In this document: one piece after another, positions 21,512 to 34,000 of the stretch
Layout: every line of letters begins with the position of its first letter
Position numbering within the stretch: position 1 is the first letter of the stretch
NCBI GenBank assembly: GCA_903813345.2
Contig: CAIIXF020000008.1
Span: forward strand, 17,842,822 to 17,906,821
Length of the DNA: 64,000 bases
Direction: 5' to 3'
From: Owenia fusiformis
Taxonomy: Eukaryota > Annelida > Polychaeta > Sabellida > Oweniidae
Translations under genes and position numbers: made by a program
The notes under the pieces: generated by a model
Seen by the model: the letters and a program-made list of their open reading frames with translations, nothing else
What the model was told of the DNA's origin: nothing
Database searches by the model: none

Positions 21512-22667
21512 ATTCCTTGGCCTTTGGGTCCAGACCTGGACCAAGTTTGTTGGTCTTGAGGTAAAAGTCGAGGAAGGAACATAACTATGCTGGATAAAAA
21601 ATTAAACACTGAACAACGAATTACAGATTAAGGCCAGGGTGCATGTTGGAAAATTTTCTGCTTTCCTCCGAATTGAGTCACATGTTATTTTTCAAACAAG
21701 AATAACTCCTTCCCCACATTGTCTACATCTTCCAGGTTTGCACAAAGAGTGCACTTATGTGCCTAGAAAAGACTTGTGAGAAGATTTGTTTTGTAACTAA
21801 AATGTATAAAAACGAATTTTTTCACTGAATTTTCTTGTTTTTACTAGTATACATTTTATCAAGACATTCTTCTCGCGAGTCTTTTCCCATCATGCACCCT
21901 GACCTTGAGTATCAAAATGTCCAGTCAAGTCATGAACATCTCTTCTTACGGTATTGTGTTTAAGTAGTTCATCTTGATGTTTATAGACTCTAGCTTGTTG
22001 GCGCCATCTGTTCCTGCCACAAGAAGAATATCAACTCCGGGAGTACTCCATGAGGAATCTCTCAACTCCAGAAGGTCTTCTCCGATTCTCCGGGAGGAAT
22101 CTCTCTTCCAGTCTCAACTTCTCCAGAGGAATCTCTCAACTCGCAGGTTTTCACCGCTTCTCCACTAGCCGTCTGGGAGAAATCTTACAACTCTGGGAGG
22201 TCATGGCCGGATTTAGATATCTTGTCGCCCAGAAGGCTTCCTAGACTTTGAGAAATCACACAGGTGCCGTGATTTAATTTCTTCCAGCAACCCAAAAGAG
22301 AATCTAAATCTCGGAGACCCTTGTCCCTTAACTGCTATTACGTAGTCCTTAGACGACTTCTACGACGGTCCATTCAACTGACAATCAAACACGGCTGATC
22401 GTCTAAACAAGTCGCCACCTTGAAGGTCTTACAGTGGTTTCAGTAACTTTGTGTACAAGAGGCAGATGAAAAATACAAGAGGCGGCATTCAAATTCCCGA
22501 CAATGCAAATTCTTGTTATTTTAGAGTCCATGGACTGAAAGAAAGATGTCCAAGGTTTGTCAAAGTCATTTCCACGTGTGATGTGGCAAGACATGGGCTC
22601 CACAAAATAACGCCTGGAACTGTGGAATGACTAGGGCAACTTATATAGAATGCCATTTACCTTTTTA

Positions 22668-24354
22668 TGTCACCACCAAAAGTGGTGACATATTGTTATG
22701 GTCTCCGTTTTTTGCGACGGCGGTTGGCGTCCGGCGGTTGACGTCCGGCGTCTGTAACAATTTCTTACAACTTCCTATAACTTAACAAATACTGTTTAGA
22801 CTGACTTCAATTTTTTTCTAAATCATCTACATGTTCTCAGAAGTTCAAATCTGACTTTAGATTTGACATTTGACCTTCAATGACCTTCTCAAGGTCAAAA
22901 AGGTCTTTTTTCAACTTGCTTCACATTGACTAATTTTTTTTTCAAAATCATCTACATGTTCTCAGAAATTCAAATCTGACTTTAGATTTGACATTTGACC
23001 TTCAAATCTGACTTTAGATTTGACATTTGACCTTCAATGACCTTCTCAAGGTCAAAAAAGGTCAAAAAGGTCTGTTTTCAACTTGCTTCAAATTGACTAA
23101 AAAAAATTTTCAAAATCATCTACGTGTTCTCAGAAATTCAAATCTGACTTAAGATTTGACTTAAGATTTGACATTTGACCTTCAATGACCTTCTCAAGGT
23201 CAAAAAAGGTCAAAAAGGTCTGTTTTAAACTTGCTTCAAATTGACTAAAAAAAGTTTTCAAAATCATCTACGTGTTCTCAGAAATTCAAATCTGACTTAA
23301 GATTTGACTTAAGATTTGACATTTGACCTTCAATGACCTTCTCAAAGTCAAAAAAGGTCAAAAAGGTCTTTTTTCAACTTGCTTCAAATTGACTAAATTT
23401 TTTTTTCAAAATCATCTACATGTTCTCAGAAATTCAAATCTGACTTAAGATTTGACATTTGACCTTCAATGACCTTCTCAATGTCAAAAAAGGTCAAAAA
23501 GGTATTTTTTCATCTTGCTTCAAATTGACTAAATTTTTTTTCAAAATCATCTACATGTTCTCAGAAATTCAAATATGACTTTAGATTTGACATTTGACCT
23601 TCAATGACCTTCTCAAGGTCAAAAAAGGTCAAAAAGGTCTTTTTTCAACTTGCTTCAAATTGACATATTTTTTTTTTCAAAATAATCTACATGTTGTCAG
23701 AAATTCAAATCTGACTTTAGATTTGACATTTGACCTTTAATGACCTTCTCAAGGTCAAAAAAGGTCAAAAAGGTCTGTTTTCAACTTGCTTCAAATTGAC
23801 TAAAAAATTTTCAAAATCATCTACGTGTTCTCAGAAATTCAAATCTGACTTTAGATTTGACTTAAGATTTGGCATTTGACCTTCAATGACCTTCTCAAAG
23901 TCAAAAAAGGTCAAAAAGGTCTTTTTTCAACTTGCTTCAAATTGACTAAATTTTTTTTCAAAATCATCTACATGTTCTCAGAAATTCAAATCTGACTTTA
24001 GATTTGACTTTAGATTTGACATTTGACCTTCAATGACCTTCTCAAGGTCAAAAAAAGGTCAAAAAGGTCTTTTTTCAACTTGTTTCAAATTGACTAATTT
24101 TTTTTTCAAAATCATCTACATGTTCTCAGAAATTCAAATCTGACTTTAGATTTGACATTTGACCTTTAATGACCTTCTCAAGGTAAAAAAAAAGTAAAAA
24201 AGGTCTGTTTTCAACTTGCTTCAAATTGACCAAATTTTTTTTTCAAAATCATCTACATCTTTTCAGAAGTTCAAATTTGACTTTACAAGTTCTCAGAAAT
24301 TCAAATCTGACTTAAGTTTGAACTCATAATATTGTGAGCAACTAGGTGGTGACA
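22668..24354. mobile_element. Non-autonomous element with central 160-bp-class satellite
   Basis: It starts TGTCACCACC and ends with the inverse, GGTGGTGACA, at 24345-24354. Its left end also forms a hairpin (TGTCACCACC, AAAA, GTGGTGACA). Between them are about nine units of 120-165 bp, each with CAAAATCATCTACATGTTCT, AAATCTGACTTTAGATTTG, CATTTGACCTTCAATGACC and TTCAACTTGCTTCAAATTGA. Units vary by inserting or losing a 20-30 bp sub-repeat. The plan of unique ends around a satellite of about 160 bp recalls the pearl-type elements of bivalves; that link is an inference. No clear target duplication. Confidence 0.75.
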
Positions 24355-25666
24355 TTTTGTCATGTTAATGCCTTTTATAAAATAACTTACCCTTACACAG
24401 GTTGCATTTCACAAATCCAAATGCACCTGTTGAATTGAACACTTTTGATATAAATCAAAATCTAGAATTGTCATTTGTCATTATTAAAATGAGTGATGTA
24501 TACATAGATGATTCACTTGTGATTATGTGTATATCAGATTCATTTTAGTTTTTTTAACACCTCGAGAGGGTCCAGGGTGTTCCAAAAGTAACAGGACTGG
24601 TGCTGGTATTTTGTTAAATATACACCAATTGTCTTCAAAATTTTACAGCATGTACCTTCATGTTTTGTTACTAAAATTGCTGAATTACATGATTTTGGTC
24701 GAAACTGATTTAGAAATCGGCCGATGACTACTCATCGGCCAGCGCCCGGTGCATATATGGCCTAGGCATTAGAGAGAGACCGAGGTGGGAGATATCCCCC
24801 TCCCATCTACACCAAACTTGTTCTCACTACGCTTTCGAAAATTGCCTGAAAGGCCTCCTCACACATTATTAAGGAAAACATATCTACACATTTTGCGCAT
24901 TTAACCATTTGATAACATATTGTGGATCTTATCTTAATTTGTTAATGTGAATTCGCACCTTCATTTGCATGGAAGACTTTGATAAAATCCTTTTTTGATG
25001 ATCTTTGTTATAATGCTGATGTTGGCTAAGCTTCAAAATTCCAAATTGAATAGTCTACTAAGGATACCATGTTGTAAATATTGTTTTCTTTATAATATAT
25101 TGAGCTAGGACTGCTCAAACAAATTCGCTTTTTGTAGCTACAAGTATTTGATTTCAATAGATGATAAACTTCTCAATATAAGAAATTACCCTCATAAGAC
25201 ATTGTTGCAAGGTGTGTTGCAATTTATGTGGCACCCCGCATTCCCGGGCCCGCATTATGTATTCTCGAAGAAAGCCATCATGATAAACCATGACATCTCA
25301 TTTCTTCTAAGCCCTGTGTTTCAGGTGAAACAGAAAGATGCTATCAGAATGGACGAAAGCATATATTTGCATTGATGGTGTATAGATAGTTATTTTATAT
25401 ATATACACTGTAGTGTTTTTAGTTGTACGTGGAAACCTATTCTAACCAGGAAGGATATTTTTCAAGATCCTAAAGTTGCAATTTTCGTTATTGTGTTTCA
25501 TTGTAAAGACGCACCCGTGAAAGTGTGTCGCTGGTATAAAGGCGTACCGTAGTTCTAAGATACACGTTTTTTTAACTTGTACCTGAAGGTGTAGAATTAT
25601 GGACCTGATGGATTTTTTCTCCCTTTTGTACTGTTAATACTTGGCCGGTTGAGTATATATAGAGAT
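24355..25666. other. Intergenic, nothing firm
   Basis: No supported gene. At about 24715-24750 a short palindrome with CATCGGCCAGCGCCCGG shares its core with the MITE at 32471-32610, so it is probably a fragment of that family. Open frames at 24527 and 25148 are short and unsupported. Confidence 0.45.
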
Positions 25667-25810
25667 TATCCTTTATGAGGTTCAGGATATTGGGATTATC
25701 CCGAGGCTAATATAATATATTTGCCCGAGGGCCGCAGGTCCCGAGGGAAAATATATTATATTGGCCAAGGGATAATCCCAATATCCTGAACCGACTATAG
25801 GATAATATGT
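25667..25810. mobile_element. Palindromic MITE, about 140 bp
   Basis: Arms of about 42 bp at 25683-25724 and 25755-25794, reading TTCAGGATATTGGGATTATC and its inverse, surround a GC-rich loop (CCCGAGGGCCGCAGGTCCCGAGG). Weaker inverted similarity extends further outward. It forms one long hairpin with no coding capacity. Confidence 0.65.
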
Positions 25811-26597
25811 TTATCCCATACCGGTTCACATTGTTCAGTCGTGGAAATATTTTAGAATATTCATGTTTTATTTTCTTTGCCGTGGGCGGATTTCCCTGAT
25901 CTCACAAATATTCCCGCATTTATTTTCTCGAATTTTTGATTGATTAAGTGGATGCTCCTTCCCTGTTTAAACCATCAAACAGATCCCGATTGTCTGTGTT
26001 TTCTCCATTGTCGTTTACAGTCATTACTGTTTCATGTAGATAGATCTATGTTTAAATGCCCCAGTGCACAGCAACAAGCCTGCACTACTGGTAAAGAGGC
26101 GGAGAGCGGGAGATCGTGTCAACGCGGTAGCCTGACAGTCACCCCAGGGTATTTCAACATAGGGGGTACAGTAGACTATATCCTATTTAGTCTGAATTAT
26201 ATTCAGACTATAAGGCACCTATGTTAAAGTTTGGTAATTCTAAATATTTGTTTACATAGGAAGTGCTATTCAAAATGGCCGATTGGGTAAAATTAATTTT
26301 CACATTTGTTACTTCAACTAGCTTTATTTCCACTCGACAATATGCTTTTTATAGCATTTAATTGTACCTTGCTATTTAATTGAAATTTTGTAATGTTTAT
26401 TATATTGAAGAAATTGTTCCTCCAATTGATAATTTTGTGCAAAAAATTTCACTGCAATTTCCACAGGAAAGTAGTACATCATAACAGACTGACTTCTAGT
26501 CAGTCTGTTGGATACATACTAGGGGGTACAGGGGCCAACCAGGAAGGTTCCTTTCAATTTTAAAATGAGTTGTTAACCATAGATCTATTTTTAAATG
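25811..26597. other. Intergenic with one short hairpin
   Basis: No gene supported. A perfect hairpin, CAGACTGACT / AGTCAGTCTG, lies at about 26485-26507. The 95-codon frame at 25940-26227 shows no domain. Confidence 0.4.
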
Positions 26598-26601
26598 TTA
26601 A

Positions 26602-27167
26602 AGGAATATTCCTTGCCAAACCCTCCCTCTCTTCATATGGTAGCTATAACCATATTTTTGCTTGCCATGTTTAGCAAAACACGCAAAAAATGTTTTGATA
26701 TGGTCAAATTTGATCACTTAGGAATGTGATGCTCAATTCCAAGCTGCCATCTTTTAAAATTTCACACAGGAAGTGATGTCATCGACTCTCAACCTTGCAT
26801 ATAGTGCTGAATATTCTTTTTCAACTTTGTATCTTATTTAATCCTTCTGAAAATCTCTTCTTTTATTCAAAGTTGACAAGCCCTGAAAATATTTTTGCAC
26901 AGAAAGTAACGATCACTTGTCTAGAAGTGATTTTGTGCTACTTTCCTATACTGTTATGGGCAAGGTTATAGAAGTTGAGAGTTGATGACATCACTTCCTG
27001 CAAGAAATCTTAAAAGATGGCAGCTCACTGGAAATAAGCACTAGATTTTTAAATGATCAATATTGACCATATTAAAACATTTTCCCATGTTTTGCTAAAT
27101 ATGGAAACTATATATATGATTATAGCTACCATATCAAGAGAGAAAGGGTCTGGCAAGGAATATTCTT
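26602..27167. mobile_element. TTAA-flanked MITE with long imperfect inverted repeats
   Basis: The left end AGGAATATTCCTTGCCA and the right end, inverted AAGAATATTCCTTGCCAGA, start imperfect inverted repeats of about 200 bp, including TGATGTCATCGACTCTCAAC against its mirror near 26970. TTAA lies immediately outside both ends (26598-26601, 27168-27171), as for piggyBac-type elements. No open frame. Confidence 0.65.
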
Positions 27168-27171
27168 TTAA

Positions 27172-28032
27172 GGTTTTAAATTATATTTTATTCAAATTCT
27201 ATCACTGTTGAATTATATATCTGCTTCATATGGGCTTATTAGCCTTTTGCAAATTATTGACATAGACATAACACGGCAATTCTTCTAATACATGTAAGTG
27301 TTTTTTCTAAAAAGTCTTACAATACAATGGTTGCAGCATGATACTTAACTGATATAAAACATACTCCTTTAAATCAAATCAAGTCCAAATGTATTGCTAT
27401 CTACATTTTTGTTTGTACACACAGTCGATGTTTAATAAATCTAAACAATAATTTGACGAAATAGTGTATTCCAAAATTCTTGTATAGGCCTAGCGTATTT
27501 CGTTATAAGATTCAGATTTTCAATCCTCGACACTTTTCAAAATGTTGTCTCTAGAAAGAGGATCTTCACATTTTTATTGTATGAATAGATTATACAATAG
27601 TATAAGTTAGAGAGACTAGATTAGAATATATCACCGAAATTAGCAGATACCCTTGATATGATAACAGTGAAAATAGAAGACAATTGTCTTTAAAACCATT
27701 ATACCATTTTGCGAACGTGTCTGTAGATTTTACCATGGGCTTTTAACTAGACTATTGTTTTTCTCAAAAGGTAAACGTTTCTTCTTATTTTATTACGTAA
27801 GTAACCTCAGTATGTCACTTCCATTGATATCAAACTATGGCTAGTGGAGTCTAGCTTATGATAATTTAGTTGATCAGTTCCTTTTTACGTGCATTTCTAG
27901 TCCTGATTCCTGAAACTATGTTTTGCTGGAAACAGTCATTCCATTGATTCTTCTAAAAGCCATTCCAAACATTTCCATAATTACCGCATTTTGAATTTCA
28001 AACTAATGGCATATTCCATCTGGACCTGTCGT
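27172..28032. other. Intergenic downstream of the receptor gene
   Basis: AT-rich. The stretch 27960-28032 resembles 43130-43220, downstream of the neighbouring paralogue (CCGCATTTTGAATTTCAAAC in both), so it is the shared 3' flank of the two duplicated discoidin modules. Nothing else recognised. Confidence 0.45.
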
Positions 28033-31000
28033 TCACATAGTACCTGGAATCAACATTATAAATTAAAAACTAACAACTTTATTTGATAAGGATAATTTAT
28101 TAAATTTCAACTTTTTAGAATTTAGCACTGTGCTATTCAAAATCATGCAGTTTTTCAGCATTGGCCTAAAGATGTCAAAAGTGGACCCTTGGATTTTTAA
28201 AAAATGAACCCCCTTGACAAATCCTGGCTGCGGCCCTGACATTTGATCTCTTTCAATAGACCATTGCAATAAATCTAGATCCATCTTGGGGAATCAAAGA
28301 AACGCGGGTATACGCGGGTATATTGGCCGAATTCATGATGTAACACTGCAGGCAACAATGCCTCTAAATTATATTGTATTTGAAATGGTAGCATATGAGT
28401 TTGTTACAGATAATAGGAAGTTTAAGCTTGCATATAAAATCGAAACGCCAACCTATTCCATATACAAATTCATCGCTTGAATATTTTCCGATTACGTTTA
28501 GGTTGAGAAAAATATTGCATGCTTAAACTCCCTAATTGAACGTGTGGAATCTAAGCTTGTATTCGCGAATGCAACTAGCGCCTGTACCTGCCACTCTTCC
28601 ATTCATATTTAAATGAGTTAGCCATAACATAGTAGGTCAATCCGGTAGCCGGCATGCGTTAGTTGCATTCGCGAATACAAGGTAAGTTATCCAGTGTAAC
28701 ATGCATCTAAAAGCAAAAGTAGGTTATGTTCCACCGATGCGTTCATCTCGTTTTACAACAATACTTCAAATAGATTTGGACAAACATTGGACCCTCTGAT
28801 GCCATAGTTCCCCGCTCCACATACTACATGTACTACTTTCCCACAGTACTCTTACCTGCTTGGTCTGGACATCCAAGAACATCAAATGTCATACAACAAG
28901 CTCCATGCCAAGTCTGAGGATTGATCCGAACAAATCTTGCTAGCACTGGTGGTTCAATCAGGTTTGTTGCATGAGTGTATCTATTCTCATTCCCTGGTAG
29001 AATCTTGAAATAAAAACATCGTCATTGCATGGTTAAGTAAGTGGTGTAATGACCTTCGATAGCAACTCGCTACTACTGTCTCAGCTGTAGTGGCTAGCCT
29101 TTATGGCTCAGGGGTACAGCGTCTGACTCGAGAGGGGAAGGTCCTGGGTTCGATTCCTGTAGGGGGCATTGCATTTAGCACACTCTAGTCTAGTATCTGG
29201 CTCGGTACACTACAGCTCCCCGACGGACGTGCCCAAGGGTCGTTACAGTTACGTAAAATAGAGGAGATTGGTTGATATATTATTTAGTTTGGGAGTTTTC
29301 CAAAAGCAAATTGTACAGAAAATATCTTGGAAAGCACAATACCATTTTATTCGTTCATTAAGTAATGACAATAGATCTCCCAATTTGTTAAAAGAAGTAG
29401 TGCACTCACCATTATGATTTCCCCATGAAAAAAGATTAACTCATCTGATTTTTCAAAATGAATATACTGCTTTTATTATGACATTTATATACACACTAGT
29501 ATCTCATACTTAAGTGGGTTTGGGGTAGATATCACTCGGGAATATATATCATATCTGAGGAGCGGGCAGGATATATTGTATATGTCCCGCTCCAGGCCAA
29601 ATGCGGGCAGATATAATATATCCATCCCGCTCCCGGGAATTTTTCAAAAGTTTAAAAAAATTTAAAAAAGTATGAGATACACCAGTTATGCACGGTCGGT
29701 TTGGATACATGGAATATCGCTTGGGATATACAATACATCTTGCATATTGTATATCCCTCGGGATATTCCCTGTTTTCAAAACCTCCCAGTGCATAACCCT
29801 TATGTATCTGTACCTTGTTTACCTATATTCAGCACTGTATTCATGTAGAGGCCACTTATCAGGGTCATAATTCGATCATGAAGTGTAAAAGTATATATGT
29901 AGAGTATAATCTGTGGTTTTACAAAGTTGTATGATATTGATATAATAAGTGTAAGAGTTGTTTTTTTGGAGCATTTTTCTAGAGCTATTTTGTAGGGAAA
30001 AAATGATGAAAAAATGTACAATCTTTTAATTAATGTACGACCCGAATCGATTGCAAACTTCATATTTGCACATTTGATGAGATAAACCATTTGTGTCATA
30101 TTGTGAAATTATTAGTTTGCAATCGATTCAGGTCATAGTTTATTTTTTGTATTTTTGTGATATTTAATGGAAATCAATGGCCTCTATTGGGATATGATGA
30201 TATCCACATGTTAAGTCAATGGTGCACAGTCCCACATAAGTCAATACAACCTTGCTGAACTAAATTACCCCTACCTTAGCCTATGTGTGCCCAAGCACTT
30301 TAATAATTTCCAAAGAATGACGTTTTATTCTTATGTTACACCTAAGAATGATTCATTTTGACCATGGGGGTAATTGGCAATTATCGCACCTCTTTTAAGG
30401 AATCTTGATTAGATTTTCAACATGTCTTAAAAGTGTAATTGTGAGTTCAAAAAGTTTTAAAGCTCATCAAACAATGAAATAATGGTTGCAATAGCAACTT
30501 GTTGACAGGTGCGTCGACACAGACATCAATTTTACTCAATTATAATGAAACGATGTATATATGATATGATTCTCCGTTTATACAAGTTGGTTATTTAAAA
30601 TATGTCCTGTATAGTGATTACTTCATTCATAGTATGACATCATAATAAATCTAGTTAAGAATGTTACGCGGTAAACACGATACAAAAATATGTCATATTC
30701 CGCAACGAATATGGCATATTCACTTGCGGTGTATGACAGATTCACCTGCGGTATATGGTATACACACTAACCGATGAGAACGTGATACGGAAGTATGCAA
30801 TTGTCAATTGCATAGATTGAACGAACAAGTAGAACGTTATAAATTATTATAATGATTACGGAATCAACAGTACTGTGTATCGAATATATTAACTTAGCAG
30901 TATCAGTCACCAATCTCGCGTAATAAACTTACTCAATCAATGCAGGATTCATATATTAGTACTCGACGCATTAACTATATTGGCAATCCAGCGTAGTTTT

Positions 31001-34000
31001 ACATTTAGAGTAGATTCCTGCAACCAATCAAATCAAGGCTTTCTGTATCACGTTTTCACCTGCGGTATATGTCATATTCACCTGCGGTTTATGGCATATT
31101 CCGCAAGTGAGTATGACATATTCCGCAGGTGATTATCGGGTATTCACTGAAATCAATGTATCGCATATTCACTGCGGAATATCGCATACTCACCTGCAGA
31201 ATATGCCATATACCGCAGGTGAGTATGGCATATTCACCTGTATCACAAATACCGCGCAACCATGAATGTTTGCCATATACCGCGAAACAAAGAAGATCTT
31301 CGGGAAGTTTGTGATCTCCATGAGTTGGAAAGTCTGCCAAAGTTAAAGACGTCATCAGAAAACAGGTTTTGTGGAAATAGGAAACTGGCTGATATGTGCA
31401 TGTCAAACTGCAAAGTAGTCCATAGAGAACTAACAGAATACAGAGTAGTCTAGGATTTAAAAATGCAAACCTTGCTCACTATGGCTATGGCTAAACAACA
31501 ATAAAAATGCATTGAAACAGATACATATTACTATAGTGAATATTATATCAACTGGACATGGGCCTAGACTGCTGGATATAAATATTGTATTTGTATCGTT
31601 TGCAGAACGAGCTCAGAGGTGATACGCTCAGGATTAAAGATTCTAAATTAATGTTAAATGTGAGGTTATGTGTGCTGTGTCAAGTACCATGTTACAGAAT
31701 CAAAATGTATATGATAAAATTTACTATTTTTATTCTTGAGACAAGAAATTTGGTATGTGCACTCATTATTACAAGCCAGATACGTTATACGAGCAAATTC
31801 TAGAAAGATTGGTTAAACTGTTGAAATGGGAAACGTAGTGTCATTACTTAGTGAACATACTATTTCTGAACTGTTTTGCATAAAAAGTTTATTAATTATA
31901 AAGTTCTTATACTTTTCAATATCATGACTTTTCATTATAAAAACAAGGTGTTCATTTTAGCTATCCAACGGTAATACCTCAAAAACTCCATGAGCAGACT
32001 CTCTGCTGCTATTAAGTACAGGGCGGCCACGATTTAACATTTTAATTTGAAAAGACTTAAAGAGAGTGTACGACTTGTCTTGTATATATTATCAATAGAA
32101 CTACCTCTCTGTACTCTTCCAAACTGCTTTCAGTTTCTCCATACAAAAACTTGTACGATGTTACCCATTGAATATACGCCCCGTCTGTTCTTCCCCGAGT
32201 CAGGACACCCGTCACTAACATGAGTTCACCGAGGTCCGCTTGAATCCATCGATCTGTACTCCCGCCAGCCGGAGCCCAACATGATGCGAGGCCTGACCTA
32301 GAACGGAACAAATGATTTCTTGATTGTCTCAATTGTACATTGATTTAATTATCAATTGTTTTCAAAATACATTTTTTGGCCCAAATCCCATTTCAATATC
32401 TAATGTTGTTGGTAAATCTCAATATTTTCCACTAACTTTCAATTTGTTGGGATGGCTTGTCTGCTCGTTATGCCTGGGTCAGATTTGCTCAGATCCATCG
32501 GCCAGCGCCCGGCCGATTGAGCGTTTTGTTCAATATTGTATTCAATTTTGAACAAAATACTTAATCGGCCGGGCGCCGTAGTGAAAATCGGAGCAAATGT
32601 GACCAAGGCAATAGACGTAACTGCTTTTCATTTTTCTTTTTGCTGATTCTATTCTAGAAATACTTACTCCTTCTGCGAGTCTAATCTACCTCTACTCGGG
32701 ACATGTGCAGTACTGTAATACCCCGAGGCAGTGATACTTGCATCACCGACACTGTAAATATCTCCAGAGATGAGTTGTTCTTTGCAGTTAGCTAATTTTG
32801 AAAACAAAGGAGTGGTATAGACATGGAGAACTTTTTGAACACACGTTTCTCTTAAACCAGTCATAAAAAATCTAAAAATTTAACACATCGTCAATTTAAT
32901 GGTCATCTTTTGAATGGTAACAATATAATTTGAAAAATGTATACATACTTTCATCTAAAAGACATAAACACAACATGTTTTGGTCTCTCAATATTGTAAT
33001 TGTACAAAGGATATTTTGGTTGATTCTAAAAAAGTATCTTGTAATTAAATAAAAAATTTATCTTGATTTTTATCTATTTTGGGGGGATTTTGTTTTTAAA
33101 AAGGAATAAGTGATTCCTTTGGGGGTTTTAAAGATATCCATTATGGATAACCAAAATTAGCTGAAAGCAATGGATTGCATGAGTTTTCCCTATTATTATT
33201 ATTTGGGAAAATAACATGGGAAATATTGTTTTCCACTTTATCTAAGAGGAATCACTTATTCCTTAAAGGGGTTAACTGTAAACACAATGTCTGGTTCGGA
33301 AGCAAATATAGGGAAGTGATCTAGCTAAAATGTCATTAAAAATTATTCCATATTATATTTTACAGAACCTACCATCACATTCCGCACCCCAATATTCAGG
33401 AACACACGTACAATTGTAACCATTAACCCCATCAACACAGCTTCCACCATTTTGGCATGGATTACTAGAACACTCGTCTGTATCTGTTATGCAATAAATA
33501 ACAACCGATGTTGATAGAGATATATAAGGGTTATGAACTAGGAGGTTTTGGATATGGGGTTTATCCAGAGGGATGAACCCAATGTCCAAACCGACCGTAC
33601 ATAACTGCTTTATCCTATACCAAGTAGAGTTTTCAGTAAAATTACCGGAAGCGGGAAGATATGCACCGAAGCGGGAGATATGGAGGTTCTGGATATGGAA
33701 ACCTCAAAATCAGGATACGGGATATATCTTACCAATTTATCTCCCTAAAACTCTACTTGGCATAGGATAAACACTCATACACAAGTGCATTGGTAACCAT
33801 CGAGACTGTCAATACAACCTTCCAACATTTTGACATTGATTACTAGAGCACTCATCTATCTGTAAACACATGGGCGATGTTAACACTAGCATGCTAACTA
33901 CCAGATGCAGCAATTAAGAGTAGTTGGTTAGAATGCTCATGTTTTAGTCATTCATTTTACTGAACTTACCAACACCACACTCTGCACCCGCATATCCAGG

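Larger units (their letters stand above)
13373..23101. repeat. Head-to-tail duplication, unit about 4865 bp
   Basis: 13373-18237 and 18238-23101 are near-identical. The offset is 4865 up to about 19085 and 4862 afterwards, because the second copy lacks 3 bp in an ACAA-rich run. The unit begins inside the LTR satellite (AATTAAGGTGACGGG), runs through the LTR end and about 3 kb of flank, and ends inside a second satellite (TTGACTAAA). The junction at 18236-18240 shares only two or three bases, pointing to end joining or template switching rather than recombination between long repeats. An assembly duplication of two haplotypes is the alternative. Confidence 0.9.

Noticed and set aside
29097-29168. 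Functional tRNA gene
   Set aside because: A and B boxes are good but acceptor, anticodon and T stems pair poorly and a SINE-like tail follows.
31089-31453. Overlapping frames of 60-105 codons
   Set aside because: They track the degenerate CACCTGCGG repeat in a receptor intron.
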